A stretch of 54,943 bases of DNA from an uncultured Chitinophagaceae bacterium (GTDB taxonomy: Bacteria; Bacteroidota; Bacteroidia; Chitinophagales; Chitinophagaceae), in contig CAITVK010000083.1 of the NCBI GenBank assembly GCA_903895845.1, forward strand, positions 1-54,943. Reading direction: 5' to 3'. Shown here piece by piece: positions 17,955 through 26,148 of this stretch (position 1 is its first letter; every line of letters starts with the position of its first letter). The position numbers and the translations under genes are program-made. The notes under the pieces were generated by a model. That model worked only from the letters and a program-made list of their open reading frames with translations. It did not search any database and was not told the DNA's origin.

Positions 17955-19472
17955 TTAAAAATCAATTTTTGCAAAGCAAATGTAGTTTCTATATCGGCAA
18001 GGCAAAACAATTTGTCTGATACCGGTCTGTTTTCCGTATCTCGGCATAAACTCATACTCACCATTCAGGGACTTTAAAGCAGGACTTCGGGAGAGTTGAC
18101 CATCGGGAGAAATACTCTGATCGTTCAGCAGCATTTCTCTTTTGGATTCTACGTTGAAGAGGAAATGAACTTTGTCGCCGGTGTTTAAAACCCCGTAACT
18201 TATTGTGTTTTCTGTATCGTCGGACTGTTGTGCTTTACGGATAACGTTGCTCCAATCTAGTTTTCCGTTTATGTTTACCGAAAGCATGATTACATTGTCT
18301 GCAAAATATCTGGTTGTATTACTGTAGTTTCTGGAATAAGGATTATAATACATTCCTCCTGCCCCATAAACCGAATAATTATTGAAGCCGCTGTAAGGGG
18401 AACCGTAGCCGTTCCATCTGTTAAATGGATCGTTGTTTTCTGTTGAGGTATAGTAAGATTCGGCAGCCAAGAGAAAGCCTCCATCTCTTTTCACAACTAT
18501 GTTTCGAAGGTAATAATCATTTAAAGCTGTTTTGGCTGTGCCATTGGTTTTAGCATCTTCCAAAAATTCATCATTGAATGTGAGTGTGGTATTTAGTAGC
18601 TGCTTTTGGGTAGTCTTATCCCATATATAGCAAAAGAATCCATTCACATCGCCACGACGCTGTTTGGAAAAGAGTGTTGTGATGAGGTAATGCTTATTGT
18701 AATTATCAACTTTCAAGCGTACATCATCCAGAAAGATACCATTGAGATTCACTTCATTAATGCCGACTGTATCTTCTAAGGCATGTTTGGTCATTAATTT
18801 CACACTACTTATTATTTCACTTTGTCCACTTCCGTTTGACTTGATAAAAACCAGATCCCCTTCATTGTCTACCTGAAACTCGGACAAAGTAGCATTGCGT
18901 TCTTTCATTGGAATAGTCATCACCGACCTTTTTTGCATTTCCAATTGTTTGTTATAGAGTGTTGTAGTAACAACATTTGCCTTTTCATCGTCTGGCTTGC
19001 CTATTTTAACCACCAAAATCTTTTGTTTGTCTTCGCTATTAATGACGGTGTAAATCTTGTTGTTGGCAAAAAAAGAGACATTGGTTGTATCCAACTGAAT
19101 AGGTTCGCCTACTTTTTTACCCATCTCATCAAACTTGACAGCCATACAATACACAACGCCTTTGTGCTGGTATTGGTAGAACATATAATAAAAGTCGGGG
19201 AAGAGAAGGAAGTTTTCGTTGATGATTTTCTCTGGCAGAAACTTGAGTTTCTCCTTTGCTACTTCCTGCATCTGTGCATCGTACAAAGCGATGACAGAGT
19301 TGTCTCTATAGTTTTTGTAAATATGGATATTGCCTTTGAGCTTACCAATGATTTCGTACTTCAAATCTTTTGCATCTTCACTATTCGCTTCAGAATAATT
19401 AATCAACTGACACTTTGCTGTGATTGTAGCAGCCATCAACAACAGCGAAACAATAAATATTTTCCATTTCAT
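17955..19472 (-). CDS. Secreted protein of unknown function, possibly beta-propeller-like
   Basis: The product is 505 residues if started at 19472, where a signal peptide begins (MKWKIFIVSLLLMAATITAKC); the open frame runs 20 codons further upstream without a plausible signal. The mature protein contains repeated stretches of the type VVALYDAQMQEVAKEKL and LVFIKSNGSGQSEIISSVKL, such as occur in beta-propeller-like Bacteroidota proteins, and an Asn/Tyr/Gly-rich loop (about residues 375-410). I do not recognise a named family. It is probably co-transcribed with the membrane protein at 16955. Confidence 0.65.
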   Translation of the reverse strand: MKWKIFIVSLLLMAATITAKCQLINYSEANSEDAKDLKYEIIGKLKGNIHIYKNYRDNSVIALYDAQMQEVAKEKLKFLPEKIINENFLLFPDFYYMFYQYQHKGVVYCMAVKFDEMGKKVGEPIQLDTTNVSFFANNKIYTVINSEDKQKILVVKIGKPDDEKANVVTTTLYNKQLEMQKRSVMTIPMKERNATLSEFQVDNEGDLVFIKSNGSGQSEIISSVKLMTKHALEDTVGINEVNLNGIFLDDVRLKVDNYNKHYLITTLFSKQRRGDVNGFFCYIWDKTTQKQLLNTTLTFNDEFLEDAKTNGTAKTALNDYYLRNIVVKRDGGFLLAAESYYTSTENNDPFNRWNGYGSPYSGFNNYSVYGAGGMYYNPYSRNYSNTTRYFADNVIMLSVNINGKLDWSNVIRKAQQSDDTENTISYGVLNTGDKVHFLFNVESKREMLLNDQSISPDGQLSRSPALKSLNGEYEFMPRYGKQTGIRQIVLPCRYRNYICFAKIDF

Positions 19473-19585
19473 AACCAAACTATTACTTGTTCCTTTCACA
19501 CTCTTAGAAACATAGAAGAAAACGCATATCACAATCCTATATGTACCAAGTTATCTGTGTATTTATCCCTTACAAAAATGACCTA

Positions 19586-20521
19586 TTAAATTGGTACTAC
19601 ATTTTCTTTTAGGTTATTTTTTACTTTTTCAGGTAAAGATGCAATAATTGACACTTTTAATGCCTCTACCAATCTCTTTTTAACAAAATCCCTGTGTGTG
19701 ATGATGCTTACTTCCCTCACAGGTTTGGGCAAACTAAAATGCCGAACACAACTCAATTGTTTTTCCGTCAAATCAAGTGTTGCCAATTCGGGCAGGATAG
19801 TAATACCATCATTTATTTCAACCATGCGCCTTAGTGTTTCCAAGCTACCTGCTTCGTATTCGAAGTGACTTCCTTCTTTGGTGTTGCGTCTTAGTTCGCA
19901 AAGGTTAACAATCTGGCTTCTAAAACAGTGTCCTTCTTCTAACAACCATAACTTTTCGGGATCTATATCTGTTGGCAGTACGTATGTTTTCTTGTAAGCA
20001 GCATTGTTTCTGCTAATGTATGCCACCATTTCTTCGTAGAATAATACATCTTCTTTGATCCCTTTTTCATTGAGAGGGGTTATCAGCAAACCTACATCTA
20101 TCCTTCCTTCTCTGAGGCGGGTGATGAGGAGATCGGTGGTGAGTTCGTTGATAACCAGCTTTACCAATGGAAATTTGAGGGCGAATGACTGAATGAATAA
20201 TGGCAAAAGATAAGGTGCCAGTGTAGGAATCACACCAATTTTAAGTTCCCCGGTGAGGATGTTCTTTTTTGAGTCTACCATTTCGGTAAACATGGCACAT
20301 TCGCTCAAAATTTTACGCGCTTGCTCTAATAGTTGCTCACCAGGTTCTGTGGGCATGATCGGTTGCTTTGACCGATCGAAAATCTTTACACCCAACTCTT
20401 CTTCCAGCTTTTGAATTTGGGCACTTAGCGTCGGTTGCGATACAAAACAATGCTCAGCGGCTTTACCAAAGTGCCTGTGCGTATCTACTGCCACCAAATA
20501 TTCAAGCTGAGTAATTGTCAT
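19586..20521 (-). CDS. oxyR: Hydrogen-peroxide-sensing LysR-type regulator OxyR
   Basis: The 311-residue protein has a LysR helix-turn-helix (MTITQLEYLVAVDTHRHFGK to about residue 60) and a periplasmic-binding-like sensor domain. The peroxide-sensing pair is present as EEGHCFRSQIVNLCELRR, giving Cys199 and Cys208, the same positions as in Escherichia coli OxyR, and it keeps the GHC context. It therefore most likely switches by disulfide formation and controls peroxide defence genes. No catalase or Dps gene is adjacent; the divergent neighbour is ccmB, with a 230-base gap between them. Confidence 0.93.
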   Translation of the reverse strand: MTITQLEYLVAVDTHRHFGKAAEHCFVSQPTLSAQIQKLEEELGVKIFDRSKQPIMPTEPGEQLLEQARKILSECAMFTEMVDSKKNILTGELKIGVIPTLAPYLLPLFIQSFALKFPLVKLVINELTTDLLITRLREGRIDVGLLITPLNEKGIKEDVLFYEEMVAYISRNNAAYKKTYVLPTDIDPEKLWLLEEGHCFRSQIVNLCELRRNTKEGSHFEYEAGSLETLRRMVEINDGITILPELATLDLTEKQLSCVRHFSLPKPVREVSIITHRDFVKKRLVEALKVSIIASLPEKVKNNLKENVVPI

Positions 20522-20747
20522 TGCTTAACTTTTTAAGAAAACATCAAAGTAAGTGTATTGTTGGATACTTTTTAATTGATAGGTCATTAGATTTCCTTCC
20601 TCTATCAAGAGTAAAAAAATTTCAGACATATATTTGTCAAAAGAAATTACCCTTAGCAACTGTTTACGGTTGTTTGTCTCCTTTTTAAAATATCGGACTC
20701 ATTGCAAGTTGTGGAATTATAAATAAACTTCAAATCGGTTGGAACTT

Positions 20748-20755
20748 TACATTTG
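20748..20755 (+). promoter_or_regulatory. TAnnTTTG (-7) motif of ccmB
   Basis: TACATTTG is a perfect -7 match and ends six bases before the ATG at 20762, so the message would be leaderless or nearly so. There is no good -33 TTTG. Confidence 0.45.
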
Positions 20756-20761
20756 CCAATA

Positions 20762-21424
20762 ATGAAACTGGTGAAACACCCCATAATAACACTGATTAGG
20801 AAAGATATATTGCTGGAGATGAGACAGCAATACACACTTTATGGTATCCTTCTGTACGTTGCTTCTACCACATTTGTTATCTATCTGTCCATGGGACAGC
20901 CAGAAGATCAGGTATGGAATGGGCTTTTCTGGATTACGCAATTGTTTATCTGCATCAACGCTGTTGCCAAAAGCTTCCTTCAAGAAAGCAGGGGGAGGAT
21001 GCTTTATTTCTATTCTATTGCGGGCGCAAAAGACTTTATCATCTCCAAATTAGCATTCAATCTATTGCTCATGTTGGTGATGAGCTGTATCTCTCTTTGT
21101 CTTTTTACGCTGCTTCTGGGCAATCCGGTAAACAAGATGAGCACTTTTATTGGAATCACCTTATTGGGTGGAGCAAGTCTTAGTTTGGTTTTTACTTTCC
21201 TTGCTGCGATTGCCGCAAGGGCACAACAATCCGCTGCATTGATGGCAATACTTGGATTCCCCATCATCATTCCACAAATACTCTTGTTGATGAAGATATC
21301 TGTCCCTGCGTTCAGCGATGTATTGTTGGAGGGATGGCTGCAATTGGTCTACTCATTGGTGGGACTCGATATATTAATCATTACATTAGCCATCATACTC
21401 TTCCCTTTTCTTTGGAAGGATTAA
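20762..21424 (+). CDS. ccmB: Heme exporter / cytochrome c biogenesis membrane protein CcmB
   Basis: CcmB is the membrane subunit of the CcmAB transporter used in cytochrome c maturation. The 220-residue protein has six predicted membrane helices with the family opening LIRKDILLEMRQQYTLYG, and the loop AKSFLQESRGRMLYFYSIAG. I use the ATG at 20762; a TTG nine bases upstream is unlikely. No ccmA, ccmC or cytochrome gene is next to it here. ruvX follows after 27 bases on the same strand. Confidence 0.9.
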   Translation: MKLVKHPIITLIRKDILLEMRQQYTLYGILLYVASTTFVIYLSMGQPEDQVWNGLFWITQLFICINAVAKSFLQESRGRMLYFYSIAGAKDFIISKLAFNLLLMLVMSCISLCLFTLLLGNPVNKMSTFIGITLLGGASLSLVFTFLAAIAARAQQSAALMAILGFPIIIPQILLLMKISVPAFSDVLLEGWLQLVYSLVGLDILIITLAIILFPFLWKD

Positions 21425-21451
21425 ATATAGCTTTTATAAACTATCAACTGA

Positions 21452-21859
21452 ATGAGAATAATATGTATTGACTATGGCGCAAAAAGAACAGGATTAGCCG
21501 TTACCGACCCCTTGAAGATTATTGCTACCCCCTTAACAACCATTGAGAGCAAAGAGCTGATTCCTTTTCTGAAACAGTACTTTGCCAAAGAGGAAGTAGA
21601 ACTGATATTGATTGGGATGCCACTAAACCTCGACAACTCCCCTACTCACGGAACGCCATTAGTACTCTCGATGATTAAGCAACTAGAAAAGAACTTCCCA
21701 ACAATTCCTGTTAAAACAGTTGATGAACGCTATTCGTCCAAACTGGCTTCCAAAGCAATGGTAGAGATGGGAATGAAGAAGAAAGACAGGCAAGTGAAGG
21801 GCAATATCGATCAGATAGCTGCGGCGATGTTATTACAAGAATACATGCTTAATGATTAG
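21452..21859 (+). CDS. ruvX: Holliday junction resolvase-like protein RuvX/YqgF
   Basis: The 135-residue RNase H-fold nuclease family is linked to processing of 16S rRNA ends and is nearly universal. Visible landmarks are the N-terminal IDYGAKRTGLAVTDP (first catalytic Asp), LILIGMPLNLDN, TVDERYSS and the C-terminal NIDQIAAAMLLQEYM. The stop codon is TAG, and this TAG is also the first copy of a TGATTAG heptamer run that continues downstream. Confidence 0.95.
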   Translation: MRIICIDYGAKRTGLAVTDPLKIIATPLTTIESKELIPFLKQYFAKEEVELILIGMPLNLDNSPTHGTPLVLSMIKQLEKNFPTIPVKTVDERYSSKLASKAMVEMGMKKKDRQVKGNIDQIAAAMLLQEYMLND

Positions 21860-21923
21860 TGATTAGTGAAAAAAATTATACTCTTTAAACTCCCCACCTG
21901 CAACTTGCAACCTTTAACCTAAA

Positions 21924-23039
21924 CTATCCCTCATAAACAAGAAATTGGTTGTGGATATAATCTACAACTTCTATCAGACTGCCAGAATCTTCAAATACTT
22001 TAAGTTGTCTGTCGGCACCGGTACCTCTTTCCATCATCGTCTCAATATAGCTGATTATATGACGACTACCTAGTTCATCTACAACATCATCCACAAAATC
22101 GAGAAGTTCAAGTATCAGTTTTCTGGCAGGGACTTCTATTTCTTTGCCAAAATCAATCAGGTTACCTTCAATACCATATCGGCTTGCACGCCATTTGTTT
22201 TCATTAATCAATGCCCGCTGATAGATCATAAAGTTCATATTCTGATTCCTTAGTTTATACAACTTAGCACAAATAGCCTGAAACAAGGCAGCTATCGCCA
22301 TTGTCTCTTTGATGGTAAGGGGCACGTCGCATACCCTGAATTCGATGGTATTAAAAAAAGGATGCACGCGCATATCCCACCAAACCTTCTTGGCATTATC
22401 AATACAATTTGTTTTTATAAGTAACTGAATAAAATTATCATAAGCCTCTATACTCTCAAAATATTCGGGGATACCAGTGCGTGGAAACTTGTCGAACACT
22501 TTGGAGCGATATGACTTGTACCCCGTCTTCCGTCCAATCCAGAAAGGCGAGTTGGTACTAAGGGCGTACACATGTGGCAGGAAATAACGGGCTGTATTGG
22601 CAATATGGATTGCCAACTTTCTGTTGGTGATGCCCACATGAACATGTAGGCCAAAGATGAGGTTGCTGCGGGCAGCTTCCTGCAATTCGTTTACCATCTC
22701 CTGATAGCGGATGTTATCTGTTATCAGCTGACTATTCCAATGGCTAAACGGATGGGTGCCACTTGCCCCTACCCAGAAGCCCATACTACCTGCAATGTCG
22801 GAGATATTGTTACGGAGATTAGAAACGTCCAGAAAAGCTTCGTCGACGTCTTTGCAAATGTCGGTACCTACTTCTACCACAGCTTGGTGCATTTCGGCTT
22901 TCACCTTATCTTTCATCAGTTTTTGCCCTTCTGCAACAATTCGTTGTTGGTGACTTTTCAGTGCACGGGTAGTTGGGTCTAGTACCATGTACTCTTCCTC
23001 GATGCCAATAGTAAAACTACTTAAATTAAGGTTACTCAT
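21924..23039 (-). CDS. Carboxylate-amine ligase of the GCS2/YbdK family
   Basis: This ATP-dependent ligase family includes YbdK, a weak glutamate-cysteine ligase. The 371-residue protein begins with the hallmark FTIGIEEEYMVLDP (residues 9-22); the acidic EEE binds metal. NLIFGLHVHVGI (about 120-131) and MRVHPFFNTIEFRVCDVP (about 220-237) follow the family. The true substrate of most members is unknown; glutathione synthesis is only one option. It faces rlmK across a 670-base gap holding a MITE-like element and a 21-bp array. Confidence 0.88.
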   Translation of the reverse strand: MSNLNLSSFTIGIEEEYMVLDPTTRALKSHQQRIVAEGQKLMKDKVKAEMHQAVVEVGTDICKDVDEAFLDVSNLRNNISDIAGSMGFWVGASGTHPFSHWNSQLITDNIRYQEMVNELQEAARSNLIFGLHVHVGITNRKLAIHIANTARYFLPHVYALSTNSPFWIGRKTGYKSYRSKVFDKFPRTGIPEYFESIEAYDNFIQLLIKTNCIDNAKKVWWDMRVHPFFNTIEFRVCDVPLTIKETMAIAALFQAICAKLYKLRNQNMNFMIYQRALINENKWRASRYGIEGNLIDFGKEIEVPARKLILELLDFVDDVVDELGSRHIISYIETMMERGTGADRQLKVFEDSGSLIEVVDYIHNQFLVYEG

Positions 23040-23121
23040 ACTTTGCTTTTCACAATCTAGTTTAAGGTTGTTCGGCTATAAAAATAGGTTATTCGTTATA
23101 GATATAAAACTATTTGTTGTT

Positions 23122-23289
23122 CAGAAGCTGTTTAAGTTGATTGTTTAGAATTATTTACGAGGGTTTATTTGATTGGAACAAGGCAAATTTTGCAGCAATA
23201 GTCCAACGCCTAAGGTGAAAAATTTAACGCAGTTGCAGTCAAAATTAAATCCCATAAAGAACATCAAATAATTAACTCCAACAGCTTCT
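23122..23289. mobile_element. MITE-like element with imperfect terminal inverted repeats
   Basis: The left end AGAAGCTGTTTAAGTTGATT (23122-23141) and the right end (23289 back to 23262) are inverted copies: ten identical terminal bases, AGAAGCTGTT, then about 60 percent match for 18 more. The 168-bp interior has no reading frame. A third copy of the end alone is at 24826-24854. This fits a non-autonomous element or an IS remnant; no target duplication is obvious. Confidence 0.55.
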
Positions 23290-23330
23290 TAGTTTAAGAA
23301 AAAGAGAAGATGAACCGCAAAGACCTGTAG

Positions 23331-23582
23331 CGCGTTTAAAGCATAGAGAGTCAACTTTGTGCATACTGTTTATCAGATAAAACGGAGGCAACATCAAATA
23401 AACCCCACCAGACCGACAATGTAGCATACATGAAGACGAATAAACCTCACACGACTGACAATGTAGCATACAAAAAGTCAAATAAACCCCACCAGACTTA
23501 AGATATAGGCTAGGCAACATCAAATAAACCTCATCGCGGGTAAGATATACCCCATCAATTTTCAAATAAAACACATCCCTTA
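23331..23582. repeat. Tandem array of 21-bp units, two alternating types
   Basis: Ten units in strict 21-bp register start at 23373, 23394, 23415, 23436, 23457, 23478, 23499, 23520, 23541 and 23562, with two weaker ones before them. Type A reads like TCAAATAAACCCCACCAGAC; type B, like GACAATGTAGCATACA, has an inner TGTA-GCA-TACA palindrome. Type A resembles the inside of the MITE-like element just to the left (GGGTTTATTTGA reversed). Because 21 is a multiple of three, the minus strand stays open for about 100 codons by chance. Confidence 0.88.
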
Positions 23583-23694
23583 ATCCAAAAAACTACCCAA
23601 TACTTCAATTTAGAAGTACATTGTTTCACAAACCAGCATCTCTTAACCATTGTAGAAAACGGAGCATGATGCACAAATAAGCCTTATCCAACTG

Positions 23695-23702
23695 TACTTT
23701 TG
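23695..23702 (+). promoter_or_regulatory. TAnnTTTG (-7) motif of rlmK
   Basis: TACTTTTG matches the -7 consensus and ends four bases before the ATG at 23707. Transcription would begin at the start codon, or the next ATG at 23719 is the real start. Confidence 0.4.
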
Positions 23703-23706
23703 GGCC

Positions 23707-24651
23707 ATGAATGAGAAAATGGCAATGTTTCACAATCGGTTGCTCAAGGTGTACAAGCATAAAAGCAAGCAAGCCATCAGGCAAAACATTACTTGCTATC
23801 GTGTGTACGACCATGACCTCCCCGAGTTTCCATTTTGTATAGAGTTATATGACGATAAGGTTTACCTGGCTGAATACCTTCGTCGGCATGGCATGACCGA
23901 TGAGGAGCATGAGCAATGGTTGGAAGAGTGCGTTACAGCTATTTGCGGGATATTACCTGTAACTGATGCCAATGTATATATTAAACAAAGAAAAAGGAAG
24001 TCTAATAGACTCGATCAATACGAAAAAACAGATACCAAGGCCGAATACTTTTCTGTAGCAGAACAAGGGCTTCAGTTCTTGGTAAACCTGACGGATTATC
24101 TGGATACTGGTTTGTTTTTGGATCATCGCATAACCAGACAAATGGTGCGCAACGAATGCAAAGAGAAACGTGTATTGAACTTATTTGCCTATACAGGTTC
24201 GTTTTCCGTATATGCAGCAGCAGGTGAGGCCGCATCAGTAACAACAGTAGATTTATCTAAAACATACCTTACTTGGGCAGAGCAGAACTTGGAACTGAAT
24301 AACCTGAAGAATGAGTCTAAACACTTTTTCATCCATGCCGATGTCAAACAATACCTTAAGACTTTGCAACCAAACAGCTTCGACTTAATAATAATAGATC
24401 CGCCCACCTTCAGCAACAGTAAACGGATGAAAGACTTCCTCGATATCCAACGCGATCATGTAGAGTTATTGAATGATGTAATTGCTGCTACCACTACAGG
24501 TGGAACAATTTACTTTAGTACCAACTTTACTAAGTTCTTATTGGATGCCGAAGCAATAAAGGCCACTTCTATCAAAGACATTACTAGGGCAACAACCCCA
24601 TTCGATTTCGAAGGGAAACTAAAAAGATGGTGCTATAAAATTAGCGTCTAG
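23707..24651 (+). CDS. rlmK: 23S rRNA (guanine-N7)-methyltransferase, stand-alone RlmK type
   Basis: The 314-residue protein corresponds to the C-terminal half of E. coli RlmKL, the part that makes m7G2069 in 23S rRNA. Clear matches are CYRVYDHDLPEFPF near the start, FLVNLTDYLDTGLFLDHRI (about residues 119-137), the SAM motif NLFAYTGSFSVYAA (about 157-170), TTVDLSKTYLTWAEQNL, and the catalytic-region DPPTFSNSKRM beginning at Asp231. There is no RlmL (m2G) half or THUMP domain. Alternative ATGs lie at 23719 and 23725. Confidence 0.9.
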   Translation: MNEKMAMFHNRLLKVYKHKSKQAIRQNITCYRVYDHDLPEFPFCIELYDDKVYLAEYLRRHGMTDEEHEQWLEECVTAICGILPVTDANVYIKQRKRKSNRLDQYEKTDTKAEYFSVAEQGLQFLVNLTDYLDTGLFLDHRITRQMVRNECKEKRVLNLFAYTGSFSVYAAAGEAASVTTVDLSKTYLTWAEQNLELNNLKNESKHFFIHADVKQYLKTLQPNSFDLIIIDPPTFSNSKRMKDFLDIQRDHVELLNDVIAATTTGGTIYFSTNFTKFLLDAEAIKATSIKDITRATTPFDFEGKLKRWCYKISV

Positions 24652-24806
24652 TTGAGAGAGTAATGGCAGCAAGCCAAGGCGAATTGTCCTACAATACGTT
24701 TACAAACGATTTATAATAGAAACCTTATAAAGATGCATTTGCCCAACAGGTAGAGAACCCGATGACTAAGACAACTCACATGCTTACAAAGTGAGCTTTT
24801 GCTAAT

Positions 24807-25082
24807 TTAACGTGAGTTTGAGCTAAGAAGCTGTTTGAGTTTATTGTTTGAATGATAGAAGCCAAGGGGGCTTTCGAGTGCACCAATCAGTCTAGAAAAG
24901 AAGAAAGCACCAAAAGTTGCGGCAATTAATAGTGTTACCCTATTTGAATCTGTGATGGTATCAACAGAACGTTTTCGGAGATATAGGAAATATCGGAAAC
25001 CGAGTGTAAAAGCTAGCATCTCACAAACTAAGTGCGCGCTGACTTTAACGTTTCCAAACCCTATTTCAACAGGAAAATGCAT
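24807..25082 (-). pseudogene. Truncated prolipoprotein diacylglyceryl transferase (Lgt)-like gene
   Basis: The 91-codon frame begins MHFPVEIGFGNVKVSAHLVC and has two hydrophobic segments, with FGAFFFSRLIGALESP near its end. This is the N-terminus of an Lgt-like membrane enzyme, which is normally about 250-280 residues. Coding similarity ends where the frame runs into the AGAAGCTGTT repeat at 24826-24854; the last 11 or so residues (KLKQLLSSNSR) are repeat-derived. The remainder is not found in the 155 bases downstream. It was probably broken by the mobile element. Confidence 0.65.
24826..24854 (+). repeat. Solitary end of the MITE-like element
   Basis: AGAAGCTGTT plus about 18 more bases matches the left end at 23122 and the inverted right end at 23289. 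It forms the break point of the Lgt-like fragment. Confidence 0.6.
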
Positions 25083-25144
25083 AAGAGAGTATTCGTCATT
25101 ACCGCATCTTGAATAAATAGTTTAAATACTATAAACTGAAAGAG

Positions 25145-26020
25145 TTACAACACATTCAAAACTTGTTCTTTAGCTTTTTCTAATTCGTCTTTCATAAGTA
25201 CCACGCACTTCTGTATTTCAGAATCATAAGCTTTAGAGCCCGTCGTATTTATTTCACGACCAAATTCTTGTAACAGGAACGACAGTCTCTTCCCTTTGCT
25301 TTTATCCTTTTCTTCCAGGATAGTTTTGAAGTAACTGATGTGGTTTTTCAGACGAACCTGTTCTTCACTAATATCTATACGCTCAATATAATAAATAAGT
25401 TCTTGCTCCAGTCTATTGGCATCATAGTTTTCTTTACCAACTCTTTCTTCCAACAATTTGGTGAGGTTGTCTTTTGTTTTTTGTCTGCGGTTAGGCTCCA
25501 ACGTTACAATGATGGCACTTTGAGTTTCAATATTAGCAAGACGTAATAGCATATCGCTTTCGATAGATTTACCTTCATCCAAGCGATGAATATTCAAATC
25601 AGCAATAGCAGCAAGAAGTACTTCTTTAAATTGCTCCCAATCTGTATCCTCCAACACTTCGTTGGAGCTAACTACTATCTCGGGTAATCTCAAAATAGCG
25701 GCCAATAATTGCTGTGTATCAGCATTTAGCTCATCTGCTACTAAAACAACGGAATTATAATAGGCTTTTAAAAGTTCGGTATTGATACTGACGGGCTTTG
25801 CAATACCGTTTTGTTTGATTGTAATAAAGCATTCGACACTACCTCTTTCCAATGCCTCATTTAGTATAGAACGTATATCAAACTCGTAAGGCTTCAGCAA
25901 AGCAGGAAGTTGCATTCTCAAATCAAATTGTTTTCCATTGAGGGAACGCAATTCAATAAGAAATACTTTCTCCCCAATGGTTTGTTCTGCACGTCCGTAA
26001 CCTGTCATCGAATAAAGCAT
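25145..26020 (-). CDS. yicC: YicC/YloC-family endoribonuclease
   Basis: YicC proteins act as endoribonucleases in RNA turnover. The 291-residue protein starts with the family hallmark MLYSMTGYGRAE and continues with ELRSLNGKQFDLRMQLP. The conserved C-terminal region contains KRLSFLLQEFGREINTTGSK (about residues 246-265) and ends with a helical stretch. Length is typical. It is transcribed alone, with the SusE-operon terminator upstream of it. Confidence 0.93.
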   Translation of the reverse strand: MLYSMTGYGRAEQTIGEKVFLIELRSLNGKQFDLRMQLPALLKPYEFDIRSILNEALERGSVECFITIKQNGIAKPVSINTELLKAYYNSVVLVADELNADTQQLLAAILRLPEIVVSSNEVLEDTDWEQFKEVLLAAIADLNIHRLDEGKSIESDMLLRLANIETQSAIIVTLEPNRRQKTKDNLTKLLEERVGKENYDANRLEQELIYYIERIDISEEQVRLKNHISYFKTILEEKDKSKGKRLSFLLQEFGREINTTGSKAYDSEIQKCVVLMKDELEKAKEQVLNVL

Positions 26021-26087
26021 AATAGTCTTTTTTAGGAAAGCATCATAACTTGCCTGTGCGGTAAAAGTAATAGAAATGGCGATTAGA

Positions 26088-26127
26088 ATAAAAACAAAAA
26101 CGGCTCTGCATGAAGCAAAGCCGTTTT
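26088..26127 (-). terminator. Intrinsic terminator of the sus operon
   Basis: A 9-bp perfect stem (AAAACGGCT at 26097-26105 with 26119-26127) is followed on the minus strand by a T-rich run. It lies 22 bases past the stop of the last sus gene. Confidence 0.85.
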
Positions 26128-26148
26128 CAAAGAGAAACTAATTGTATT

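Noticed and set aside
18933-19589. A 218-codon plus-strand frame over the secreted-protein gene
   Set aside because: It lies antisense to a gene with a clear signal peptide; composition is unlike other proteins here.
23272-23574. A 100-codon minus-strand frame with a seven-residue repeat (GVYLTFC, EVYSSSC and the like)
   Set aside because: The repeat arises because the DNA array has a 21-bp period, which keeps one frame open. There is no signal, promoter or family support, and units do not favour synonymous change.
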